Assembly (NCBI RefSeq): GCF_035319885.1
Contig: NZ_CP141285.1
Coordinates: 1,550,001-1,614,000, forward strand
Length of the DNA: 64,000 bases
Direction of reading: 5' to 3'
DNA from: Altererythrobacter sp. H2
GTDB lineage: Bacteria > Pseudomonadota > Alphaproteobacteria > Sphingomonadales > Sphingomonadaceae
Positions 9,368 through 16,339 of this stretch are shown here, in pieces (the stretch's first letter is position 1; each line of letters begins with the position of its first letter). The position numbers were made by a program, and so were the translations under genes. Under the pieces are notes generated by a model. It worked only from the letters and a program-made list of their open reading frames with translations, ran no database searches and was not told the origin of the DNA.

Positions 9368-10084
9368 ATGTTTGACCGGCTGGCCGCCTATCTCGACTCG
9401 ATCCGCGCCCGCGACCCGGCGCCCCGGTCGCGCTGGGAAATCCTGCTCTATCCTGGCGTGCTCGCACTGGGCCTTCACCGGGTGGCGCACTGGCTGTTCG
9501 AGGCAAAGCTCTATTTCCTTGCCCGGCTGGTGAACCATTTCAGCCGCTTCCTGACCGCGATCGACATCCATCCGGGCGCGACCATCGGGAAGAACTTCTT
9601 CATCGACCACGGCTTCACCGTGATTGGTGAAACCGCGCTGATCGGGGACAATGTGACCATTTACCAGTGCGTCACTCTGGGCGGCACCAATCCGACCAAT
9701 GGCGTGGGCGGCAAGCGGCACCCGACCATTGAGGACAACGTGATCATCGGTTCCGGCGCACAGGTGATCGGCCCGATCACGGTCGGCAACCGGGCGCGGA
9801 TCGGCGCCAATGCCGTGGTGACCGACGATGTCCCGGAAGGCGCCACCATGATCGGCCTCAAGGCCCGCTCGACCCTGGTGCCGGCCGAGCAATGGCTGCG
9901 CGAATTCATTCCCTATGGCACGCCCTGTGACGACCCTTGCGAGGAAGCTGCCGGCGTTGGCCGCGATTGCGTCGAGAAACTGGAGGGCGAACTGGCCGCC
10001 TTGCGGGCGGAAATTGCCGAGCTGCGGCAAGCGACCGGCGCTCGTGCTGTTCCGGCACCCCGGCGCAAGCGGACCGGTAGCTGA
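9368..10084 (+). CDS. cysE: serine O-acetyltransferase (left-handed beta-helix)
   Basis: Makes O-acetylserine from serine and acetyl-CoA for cysteine synthesis. 238 residues. N-terminal helices (SRWEILLYPGVLALGLHRVAHW) are followed by hexapeptide repeats: HPGATIGKNFFIDHG, GETALIGDNVTIYQCVTLGG, VIIGSGAQVIGPITVG, RIGANAVVTDDVPEGATMIG. It matches the short EpsC-type serine acetyltransferases rather than the 273-residue E. coli CysE. The C-terminus continues with a helix (EGELAALRAEIAELR) which may form a coiled coil. Its TGA overlaps the next ATG by one base. Confidence 0.92.
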   Translation: MFDRLAAYLDSIRARDPAPRSRWEILLYPGVLALGLHRVAHWLFEAKLYFLARLVNHFSRFLTAIDIHPGATIGKNFFIDHGFTVIGETALIGDNVTIYQCVTLGGTNPTNGVGGKRHPTIEDNVIIGSGAQVIGPITVGNRARIGANAVVTDDVPEGATMIGLKARSTLVPAEQWLREFIPYGTPCDDPCEEAAGVGRDCVEKLEGELAALRAEIAELRQATGARAVPAPRRKRTGS

Positions 10085-10461
10085 TGCTGTCTGGCGGCGG
10101 CGGCGGGCAGGCTGGGGGGCCGGGCGGCACCATCGTTGCTTTCCCCTCAAGGCAGCCCGATCAGGTCGGCTTCTCGCGCGAGGAACTTTCGCGCATTCTC
10201 GATACCTACGGCCGGATGGTGTCGGCTGGGCAGTGGCGCGACTACGCGATGGATTTTACCCGCGACTTTGCCAGTTTCGCCGCATTCAAGCGCACCGCCG
10301 AACGCCCCCAGGCGCGAATCGAGAAACGACCGTCACTCCGTTCGCGGCAGGGTATGTGGACGCTTTACGGCGAACACGGCCAGGTGCTGAAGCGCGGCCA
10401 CGACCTCGCGGGCGTGCTGGCTCCGATAGAGCGGCGTCTGGTAAAGGTGGTGACAGGCTAG
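10084..10461 (+). CDS. DUF2794 family protein
   Basis: A 125-residue protein conserved in alphaproteobacteria and of unknown function. After a Gly-rich start, the DUF2794 core reads FSREELSRILDTYGRMV, then WRDYAMDFTRDFASFAAFKR and RPQARIEKRPSLRSRQGMW, ending in GQVLKRGHDLAGVLAPIERR. It starts inside the cysE stop (TGATG), so translation is probably coupled. Its end is 3 bases from the convergent membrane-protein gene. Confidence 0.85.
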   Translation: MLSGGGGGQAGGPGGTIVAFPSRQPDQVGFSREELSRILDTYGRMVSAGQWRDYAMDFTRDFASFAAFKRTAERPQARIEKRPSLRSRQGMWTLYGEHGQVLKRGHDLAGVLAPIERRLVKVVTG

Positions 10462-10464
10462 CGC

Positions 10465-10857
10465 TCAGTCCCTTCGGTAGAGAAATGCGGTGGTGATGAT
10501 CGAGGGGATGATCAGCCCCTTGAGATAGGACAATGGGTGGCGACCCGCGGTGAAATCCACGGGCAAGCCGCCGAAATGGGCCCAGTAATGGGTGGCGATC
10601 AGGCTACCGATGCTGAGCCACATTGCCGCCAGGGCGATCCGCTTGCCGAGCACGACCGCCGTCAGGCTGGCGACAATGGCGAGGCGTAAGGCCCCTTGGA
10701 TCGCATTGTAGGTTGTATCGCTGCTCAAGCCGTTGCCCATGGCCAGATCGCGCAGCATCGTCAGATGGTAGAAGATCAGCAGCCCCGCAAGCGCCAGGAT
10801 AATGACGTTCTGGAACAGCCGCAGTTTACCTTCGCGCGAGGCGGTCAGAAGATTCAT
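10465..10857 (-). CDS. small membrane protein, unknown
   Basis: 130 residues starting MNLLTASREGKLRLFQNV at ATG 10857. At least three hydrophobic helices can be read: about 17-37 (VIILALAGLLIFYHLTM), 60-80 (LRLAIVASLTAVVLGK) and 84-103 (IALAAMWLSIGSLIATHYWA). I do not recognise the family. A longer frame to 10923 has no good start context. It lies 75 bases downstream of the next membrane-protein gene on the same strand and may be cotranscribed with it. Confidence 0.6.
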   Translation of the reverse strand: MNLLTASREGKLRLFQNVIILALAGLLIFYHLTMLRDLAMGNGLSSDTTYNAIQGALRLAIVASLTAVVLGKRIALAAMWLSIGSLIATHYWAHFGGLPVDFTAGRHPLSYLKGLIIPSIITTAFLYRRD

Positions 10858-10932
10858 GGCAGAGTCCCCACGCTGAAGGACGGGAGAAGGGCCGAGCAGT
10901 GCGTGCGGCCCCTCTCCCCCCATCAGACGATG

Positions 10933-12003
10933 TCAGGCCGCAAGGAGTGCTGTCACAGGAAGGCGCGATTGCAGATTGGTCGGCAATCCGCGCACGACCG
11001 ACATCCGGATCGGGGTCCAGAAGGCTGACAGCGTCAGCAGGGCGGAACCGATCACCAGCGCTGTCAGGGCCACGTTAAGCTCGACCGCGCCGAACCGCTC
11101 GAACAGCGATCCGAGTGCGAACAGCACATAGGCCAGCGCCGAAACCAGCAATGCGCGCCGGTCCACCGCCAGCGCCACCAGGCCCATCGCCAGATACACC
11201 AGCAGCACGCCGAATGCAGCGCCCATGCCGATACTGTCGCCTTCGGTGACTCCGAGCCAGTGGAACAGCGGGTGGGCGATCATCGGCGCGGCCAGCAGGT
11301 GGAGCCAGAAGGCCACGTCGCTGCGCCGGGTCTGCCGTTCACGGTCGGTCATGTCCCACCGCATGGCGAAGGCGAATACCGAAACGCCGGCAATGAACAC
11401 GAGCGGGATCAGGGCCTGCTCGGGCTCGATATTGTTCGGACCAATCGCTGCGACGATCAGGGCGACGACGGTGCCAGCAACTGCGGCGGTGCCGGCGGCG
11501 ATGGTGATCGGCACCATGAACCTGCGCCAGTGCATCCACGCTGCCCCTGCGGTGACCAGCGCGGCGAGGGCGACCAGCGTCACCGCCACGCGCTCGTTGG
11601 TGCTGTCATCCCCCATCGCCATGACGATGAAGCCGAGCAAGGCCTCGAACACGCCGCCGACGAAGGCGAGAAGCAGCACAATGCTGGGCAGGGCCATGCG
11701 GCGCTGGCGGGTGAAGTATTCGGCCATGCCCCAGGCCGCAGCGGCGATCAGCATGCCCGAGAACGGGGGTGGGCCGTCAAGGCGCGGCGTGAAGGCCTGC
11801 CCGATCCCGGCCATGGCGACCAGCAGCAGGACGGCGGCAATAGTCACGAAGATGTCGTTGAAACTGTTGACGAGGCGGAAATTCTCCTCGTCAACCGATG
11901 GTGTGGGGTGGGCGGTGCGGACGGATTGGCGCAGCGCCTCGGCAGCGTCGGCGCTGATCGCACCGCTCGCCACTGCCTGGCGCAGGTCGTCTTCGGTATA
12001 CAT
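10933..12003 (-). CDS. polytopic membrane protein with N-terminal DUF2157-like helix region
   Basis: 356 residues, about ten membrane helices from residue 51 onward. The soluble N-terminus (TEDDLRQAVASGAISADAAE, then VDEENFRLVNSFNDIFV) resembles the short cytoplasmic region of DUF2157/DUF4401-type membrane proteins, whose role is unknown. Helices include ALVTAGAAWMHW, LIPLVFIAGVSVFAFAM and GMGAAFGVLLVYLAMGLVAL. The ATG at 12003 follows directly on a 15-pair hairpin that contains the ribosome-binding site (see that entry), so translation is likely to be controlled. No transport motif is visible. Confidence 0.7.
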   Translation of the reverse strand: MYTEDDLRQAVASGAISADAAEALRQSVRTAHPTPSVDEENFRLVNSFNDIFVTIAAVLLLVAMAGIGQAFTPRLDGPPPFSGMLIAAAAWGMAEYFTRQRRMALPSIVLLLAFVGGVFEALLGFIVMAMGDDSTNERVAVTLVALAALVTAGAAWMHWRRFMVPITIAAGTAAVAGTVVALIVAAIGPNNIEPEQALIPLVFIAGVSVFAFAMRWDMTDRERQTRRSDVAFWLHLLAAPMIAHPLFHWLGVTEGDSIGMGAAFGVLLVYLAMGLVALAVDRRALLVSALAYVLFALGSLFERFGAVELNVALTALVIGSALLTLSAFWTPIRMSVVRGLPTNLQSRLPVTALLAA

Positions 12004-12040
12004 GGGTTACTCCTCCCCTGAGATGGGGATGGAGTAACCC
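12004..12040 (-). promoter_or_regulatory. hairpin enclosing the ribosome-binding site of the downstream membrane-protein gene
   Basis: On the mRNA strand the 37 bases before the ATG fold as GGGTTACTCC + TCCCC, a six-base loop ATCTCA, then GGGGA + GGAGTAACCC, with one bulged A: 15 pairs, no mismatch. The Shine-Dalgarno sequence GGGGAGGAG lies wholly in the 3' arm, and the start codon follows immediately after the stem. Such a structure would hide the site until melted or remodelled. Read directly from sequence; stability not calculated. Confidence 0.65.
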
Positions 12041-12043
12041 CAG

Positions 12044-12063
12044 TGTATTATCGTGTCAATACA
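12044..12063. promoter_or_regulatory. dyad operator candidate TGTATT-N8-AATACA
   Basis: Perfect 6-base inverted repeat with an 8-base centre, directly upstream of the hairpin leader and overlapping a possible TTGACA box on the minus strand. Shape and position fit a repressor site for the 10933-12003 gene. The binding protein is unknown; PadR-type regulators use inverted repeats with similar spacing. Confidence 0.35.
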
Positions 12064-12098
12064 GTAAGGGTGTGCCGGCGTTTGTCCGGAACCCTGCA

Positions 12099-12650
12099 CT
12101 AGCGCCAGATCAACGACAGCGGATACAACGCGATCATGTAAGTCAGCGCGCCTAGAACAAGCGGACGTTGCGGGGCGAACATGGCGATCAGCCCGACCGG
12201 AAAAGCCGACCAGATAATGACGAGCCGGCGCAAGTTGAACGGATCAGGAATCTCCATCATCGAGAAGATGACGATGAGCAGCGCCAGATTGCAGGTCAGC
12301 AGGCTGCCGATCACCGTGGCGCGGTTGCGTTCGAAATGGCCATCGATATCGGCCCAGTCTTCCGCATCCTTGGGGAATATCAGCGACGCCGCGACGTAGG
12401 CCACGGCGGTGACGACAAAGCCGCCGAACATGACTGGCCAGGTGACCGGCAAGACCGCCCGCAGCGCCCAGCCGTTCATCCAGAAACTGACGATGTCTAA
12501 CGACACGAAGGTGCCGAGCAGCGCAGTCGGCCAGCCGATCAGGGTCCGGCGGCGCATGTGGAGTGCATTGGCGAGCCCGCCAAGCCCCTCGGCCAGCGCC
12601 AGCCCGAGCAGCAGCCCGAACAATGTCAGCAGGAATTCAAAGCCGTCCAC
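12099..12650 (-). CDS. membrane protein, unknown (five helices)
   Basis: 183 residues from a GTG start at 12650 (VDGFEFLLTLFGLLLGLALA). Hydrophobic helices near residues 5-27, 37-57, 66-92, 118-135 and 145-180. A conserved-looking HMRRRTLIGWPTALLG loop follows helix 1. I do not recognise a function. It lies upstream of the other two membrane-protein genes on the same strand, but the operator-like dyad and hairpin in between suggest separate control. Confidence 0.6.
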   Translation of the reverse strand: MDGFEFLLTLFGLLLGLALAEGLGGLANALHMRRRTLIGWPTALLGTFVSLDIVSFWMNGWALRAVLPVTWPVMFGGFVVTAVAYVAASLIFPKDAEDWADIDGHFERNRATVIGSLLTCNLALLIVIFSMMEIPDPFNLRRLVIIWSAFPVGLIAMFAPQRPLVLGALTYMIALYPLSLIWR

Positions 12651-12733
12651 CGCGCACGCCTATCCAACGCCCGCTAACAGGCTCCTGGAGCGTCGTATCG
12701 CAATGCTCGAATCGGTCAACCAATGTCGCGGCG

Positions 12734-12755
12734 GCCCGGACCGTGAGGTCCGGGC
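12734..12755 (-). terminator. hairpin downstream of the SDR gene
   Basis: Perfect 9-base stem GCCCGGACC / GGTCCGGGC with a four-base loop, 15 bases beyond the stop of the SDR gene on the minus strand. There is no T run, so it may act as a weak or Rho-assisted terminator or as a 3' end stabiliser. Confidence 0.5.
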
Positions 12756-12769
12756 TCCGACACGAACCC

Positions 12770-13699
12770 TCAGCCCCGCGCCGAGCTCGGGCCGGTGCCG
12801 GTGACCTTCTGCATGGCCTTGAGGATGTTGGCGCTCTGCTCGCTGCCGCTCTGCGGGGCCATCAGGTTGCTGAAGGCCGAGATCTCTTCCCAGCGGGCTG
12901 CGAAGCCTTCCAGGGTGCGCTCTTCCTCGGGCAGCCAGACGGCGTCGTTCATCACCGTCCAGGCCGAGTGGTAACCACCGGCACCGGCGCCGACGATGGC
13001 GTTGGTGGGGGCGTCTTCGCTCACCAGGAACAGCGCAGCGGGGACCACGTTCACGGGATCGAACAGCTTGAAGGCCTCTTCCGGGAACAGGTCAGCGGTC
13101 ATGCGGGTGCCCGCTACCGGCGAAAGGGTGTTCACGCGGATGTTGTACTTGCCGCCTTCGAGTTGCAGCGTCTTGGTCAGGCCCGCGAGGCCGAGCTTGG
13201 CTGCGCCGTAGTTGGCCTGGCCGAAGTTGCCGAACAGACCGGTCGACGAGGCTGTCATCAGGATGCGGCCATAGGCCTGCTCACGCATCAGTTCCCAGCA
13301 CGCCTTGGTGGCCATGGCCGAGCCGGTCAGGTGGACCTTGACCACGAATTCGAAATCGGCCGGTTCCATCTTGGCGAACGTCTTGTCACGCAGCACGCCG
13401 GCGTTGTTGATCAGGACGTGCACGCCGCCCCACTTTTCCTTGGTCTTGGCAACCATTTCGACCATCTGGTCGTATTCGGTGACCGAACTGCCGTTGGCGA
13501 CGGCTTCGCCGCCCATAGCCTCGATTTCCGAGACCACCTGGGCCGCCGCATCGGAGGTGCCGGTGCCATCGCGCGAGCCGCCGAGGTCGTTCACGACCAC
13601 CTTTGCGCCGCGGCGCGCCAGCTCGAGCGCATATTCCTTGCCCAGTCCGCCACCGGCACCGGTAACGATGGCAACCTTGTCATTGAACGAAATGGTCAT
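12770..13699 (-). CDS. SDR-family (3R)-hydroxyacyl-CoA dehydrogenase-like oxidoreductase
   Basis: 309 residues. NAD(P)-binding TGAGGGLGKEYAL (13-25), the NNAG motif at 98-101, and catalytic Ser151/152, Tyr164 and Lys168 (YGAAK) are all present. The sequence VVNDLGGSRDGTG after beta-2 and the C-terminal extension (YHSAWTVMNDAVWLPEEERTLEG) are typical of the hydroxyacyl-CoA dehydrogenase domain of peroxisomal multifunctional enzyme type 2 and its bacterial relatives. Likely substrate is a 3-hydroxyacyl-CoA in beta-oxidation, inferred from family resemblance. It has a candidate operator 32 bases upstream and a hairpin downstream, so is probably a single-gene unit. Confidence 0.85.
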   Translation of the reverse strand: MTISFNDKVAIVTGAGGGLGKEYALELARRGAKVVVNDLGGSRDGTGTSDAAAQVVSEIEAMGGEAVANGSSVTEYDQMVEMVAKTKEKWGGVHVLINNAGVLRDKTFAKMEPADFEFVVKVHLTGSAMATKACWELMREQAYGRILMTASSTGLFGNFGQANYGAAKLGLAGLTKTLQLEGGKYNIRVNTLSPVAGTRMTADLFPEEAFKLFDPVNVVPAALFLVSEDAPTNAIVGAGAGGYHSAWTVMNDAVWLPEEERTLEGFAARWEEISAFSNLMAPQSGSEQSANILKAMQKVTGTGPSSARG

Positions 13700-13730
13700 G
13701 GCATATCCTCCTGGTCGGCCGGTTCCGGCC

Positions 13731-13745
13731 TTACGTTAGCGTAAA
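13731..13745. promoter_or_regulatory. candidate fatty-acid/branched-chain catabolism operator
   Basis: On the minus strand TTTACGCTAACGTAA, an inverted repeat TTACG-N4-CGTAA lying 32-46 bases before the SDR start codon. It resembles the TTTACGT-type palindromes described for the MerR regulator LiuR of acyl-CoA catabolism genes, which fits the predicted acyl-CoA substrate. No regulator gene is adjacent. Confidence 0.45.
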
Positions 13746-13827
13746 TGCGTGTGCCGGTTGGCAGTTTCCCGCGCGCGTTGCAACCGTGCTTTCGTCAGGG
13801 CGGGATGCCGTAGGGGCAGGGCGCTTC

Positions 13828-14523
13828 CTAGAGCGCCTCGAGGGCAGGAATGAGGCCATGCAGCGAATCGATGACGGCGTCCCCGCCCAGTTCGTGCGGC
13901 GCTCGGTCACAATAGCCATAAGCGGCGACCACGACCGGTACGCCTGCGCCCTTCGCGGCCGCGACGTCGTAGGTGGAATCGCCGATGAAGGCGAACGTCC
14001 CGCCACCACAGCGTGCCCGGGCCTCGATCACCGGGTCAGGCAGCGGCTTGGCGCGGAACTTCCCGTCCGGCCCTTTGCCCAGGCTGTCCCCGCCGATGAT
14101 CGTGACGAACCGTTCGCTGAGGCCCAGCTGGCCCAGCAGCGCGGTGGCGAATGCTTCGAACTTGTTGGTTACCACCGCCAGCCTGGCCCCGCGCGCAGCC
14201 AGTTCGTCCATCGCCTCCAGCGCGCCGGGGTAGGGCACGGTGTGGACCGCGTTGTTCTCGGCGTAGAAACCGAGCATCTGCTTGTAGAGGGCATTGAATT
14301 CGGGTTCCGGCAGCCCGCCCAAATGTCCGGTCTGCGCCTCGACCGCGCGCGCCAGCATGACCTTGGCCCCGCCCCCGATCAGGTCCTTCGAGCTTTCGAT
14401 CGAGACTTCATCGAGTCCGCCGATCCGCAGGGCATGGTTCACCGCTGCGCCGAGATCGCGGAAGGTGTCGCACAGGGTGCCGTCGAGATCGAAGCCGACC
14501 GCGCTGAAGGGAAATTGCGTCAT
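13828..14523 (-). CDS. gph: phosphoglycolate phosphatase-like HAD hydrolase
   Basis: 231 residues, HAD superfamily. Motif I is FDLDGTLCDT with Asp12 and Asp14, motif II is AVVTNK, motif III includes the Lys in KPLPDP, and motif IV is FIGDSTYDVAAAKGAGV. The cap domain is inserted after motif I. It most resembles Gph, which clears 2-phosphoglycolate formed in DNA repair; substrate assignment in HAD families is not certain from sequence. Start at ATG 14523 (MTQFPFSAVGFDLDG); the long upstream extension of the frame lies antisense to glmU and is not coding. Divergent from glmU. Confidence 0.85.
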   Translation of the reverse strand: MTQFPFSAVGFDLDGTLCDTFRDLGAAVNHALRIGGLDEVSIESSKDLIGGGAKVMLARAVEAQTGHLGGLPEPEFNALYKQMLGFYAENNAVHTVPYPGALEAMDELAARGARLAVVTNKFEAFATALLGQLGLSERFVTIIGGDSLGKGPDGKFRAKPLPDPVIEARARCGGGTFAFIGDSTYDVAAAKGAGVPVVVAAYGYCDRAPHELGGDAVIDSLHGLIPALEAL

Positions 14524-14601
14524 CGCCCAGCGCGGTGGCGGATGGTTCTTCAAACGGCAAGCTTTTGGTGGCAAGGCGCCATCCGTTCTAAAGGAGCGTC
14601 C

Positions 14602-15957
14602 ATGAGCAAGATTGCCGCCGTCATCCTCGCTGCGGGCAAAGGCACCCGCATGAAGAGTTCCCTGCACAAGGTCCTGCATCCGATTGCGGGCAAGCCGATG
14701 CTCGATCACCTGATGGCCTCGGTGGCTGCGCTGGAACCGGCACGGCAGGTGGTGGTGGTCGGCAGCGGGCGCGAACAGCTTGAGGCGGCTCTGGGGGACC
14801 GCGCGCTGACCTGCCTGCAGGAGCCGCAACTGGGCACGGGCCACGCGGTGCAACAGGCGGAAGACGCGCTGGCCGGATTTGAAGGCGACGTGCTGGTGCT
14901 CTATGGCGATGTGCCGTTCGTGCGGCCGGAGACGATGCAGCGGATGCTCGACCGGCTCCATGCGCCCGACGCCCCGGCGGTGGTGGTGCTCGCCTTCGCA
15001 CCGGAGGACACGCTGCAATATGGCCGGGTGATCGCGGACGAGACCGGCCGCATCCTCAAGATGGTCGAGCACAAGGATGCGAGCGAGGAAGAGCGCCAGT
15101 GCCGGCTGTGCAATTCCGGCCTGATGGCGGCGCGCGCGGCGGACCTGTTTGGCTTGCTGGCGCGGGTCGGCAACGACAATGCACAGGGCGAATACTACCT
15201 CGTGGATGTGGTCAACGTAGCCAATGCCGACGGTCGGCACAGCGCGGTGGTGGTCACCGACGATCCGGACGAAGTGCAAGGCATCAACAGCCGCGGCGAG
15301 CTGGCCCAGGCCGAAGCGCGCTGGCAGCACCAGAAGCGAGAGTCGATGATGGCGGGCGGCGTCAGCCTGACCGCGCCGGAAACTGTCTTCTTCAGCCATG
15401 ACACTGAAATTGACGCCGATGTCACAGTCGAACCGCATGTGGTTTTCGGCTCCGGCGTCAGCGTGGCCAGTGGAGCGCGCATCCGCGCGTTCAGCCACCT
15501 GGAAGGCGCGACCGTGGGCGAGGGCTGCGAAGTCGGCCCCTATGCCCGCCTGCGCCCGGGATCGGTGATGGAGCGCGGCAGCAAGGTTGGCAACTTCGTC
15601 GAGATGAAGAAGACCACGCTCGGTGCCGGCGCCAAGGCCAACCACCTGACCTACCTCGGCGATGCCGAAGTGGGCGCGGGGGCGAACATCGGCGCGGGGA
15701 CGATCACCTGCAACTATGACGGCTACTTCAAGTACAGGACAGTGATTGGCGAACGCGCCTTCATCGGCTCCAACAGTGCCCTGATCGCGCCGGTGACCAT
15801 CGGTGCTGACGCGATTGTCGCCGCCGGCAGCGCAGTGAGCCGCGATGTCGGCCCGGGCGACCTGCGGATGGTACGCGGCGAGCAGATCGTGAAGCCGGGC
15901 TGGGCCGACCGCTTCCACGATACGATGAAGAAGAAGAAGGCGGCGGAGAAGAAGTGA
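14602..15957 (+). CDS. glmU: bifunctional UDP-GlcNAc pyrophosphorylase / GlcN-1-P acetyltransferase
   Basis: Makes UDP-N-acetylglucosamine for peptidoglycan and LPS. 451 residues. The N-terminal uridyltransferase domain has LAAGKGTRMKS (9-19), QLGTGHAVQQ, and VLYGDVPFVRPET. The C-terminal left-handed beta-helix carries the acetyl-CoA-site blocks RLRPGSVMERGSKVGNFVEM, NHLTYLGDAEVGAG, and GAGTITCNYDGYFKYRT. The start ATG 14602 follows AAGGAG at 14591-14596; a longer in-frame extension upstream lacks family similarity. Divergent from gph. Confidence 0.97.
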   Translation: MSKIAAVILAAGKGTRMKSSLHKVLHPIAGKPMLDHLMASVAALEPARQVVVVGSGREQLEAALGDRALTCLQEPQLGTGHAVQQAEDALAGFEGDVLVLYGDVPFVRPETMQRMLDRLHAPDAPAVVVLAFAPEDTLQYGRVIADETGRILKMVEHKDASEEERQCRLCNSGLMAARAADLFGLLARVGNDNAQGEYYLVDVVNVANADGRHSAVVVTDDPDEVQGINSRGELAQAEARWQHQKRESMMAGGVSLTAPETVFFSHDTEIDADVTVEPHVVFGSGVSVASGARIRAFSHLEGATVGEGCEVGPYARLRPGSVMERGSKVGNFVEMKKTTLGAGAKANHLTYLGDAEVGAGANIGAGTITCNYDGYFKYRTVIGERAFIGSNSALIAPVTIGADAIVAAGSAVSRDVGPGDLRMVRGEQIVKPGWADRFHDTMKKKKAAEKK

Positions 15958-16030
15958 GTGCGCCCCGTTCCTTGCGAGGCGCCGCAGCAATCCAGGGACC
16001 TGCGCTTTGCTTCGCCAGGCCTGGCTCACC

Positions 16031-16294
16031 ATGCCGGATGAAACCTGCTGGCTGTGCGGGCGCCCGTTCGACACGCTGATGCAGGCGCATCATCCCGTGC
16101 CAAAGGCCAAGAAGGGCAGGGGCACCGTGCCGGTCCACCCGATCTGCCATAAGGCGATCCACGCCAATTTCACCAACGGTGAGCTCGCTCGCATCGGGGA
16201 TGACCGCGCGCGATTGCTGGAAAACGCCGCACTGGCGAAATTCGTCGAGTGGGTGGCAAACAAACCGCCCGATTTCCACGCGCCGACCCGCTGA
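16031..16294 (+). CDS. small HNH-like zinc protein
   Basis: 87 residues. CWLCG near the N-terminus, QAHHPVPKAKKG in the middle and HPICHKAIH after it give the C-x2-C ... HH ... C-x-x-x-H layout of HNH nuclease domains, with the likely general base in the HH pair. The C-terminal part is helical and ends KPPDFHAPTR. Single-domain HNH proteins are common in sphingomonads; their targets are unknown. ATG 16031 was chosen over 16007 because Cys motifs follow it at the usual distance. Confidence 0.65.
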   Translation: MPDETCWLCGRPFDTLMQAHHPVPKAKKGRGTVPVHPICHKAIHANFTNGELARIGDDRARLLENAALAKFVEWVANKPPDFHAPTR

Positions 16295-16303
16295 GGCAGA
16301 GGA

Positions 16304-16324
16304 GGGCGGCCATGGCGGCCGCCC
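16304..16324. terminator. hairpin between convergent genes
   Basis: GGGCGGCC (16304-16311), five-base loop, GGCCGCCC (16317-16324), between the HNH gene and the convergent peptidase gene. There is no T run on either side; a bidirectional terminator is plausible. Confidence 0.5.
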
Positions 16325-16339
16325 CCCAAATACGTGATC

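Noticed and set aside
14565-14593. TTGGTG-N17-CTAAAG as a glmU promoter
   Set aside because: The -10 would overlap the AAGGAG ribosome-binding site and place the start next to the ATG, so promoter and site contradict each other.
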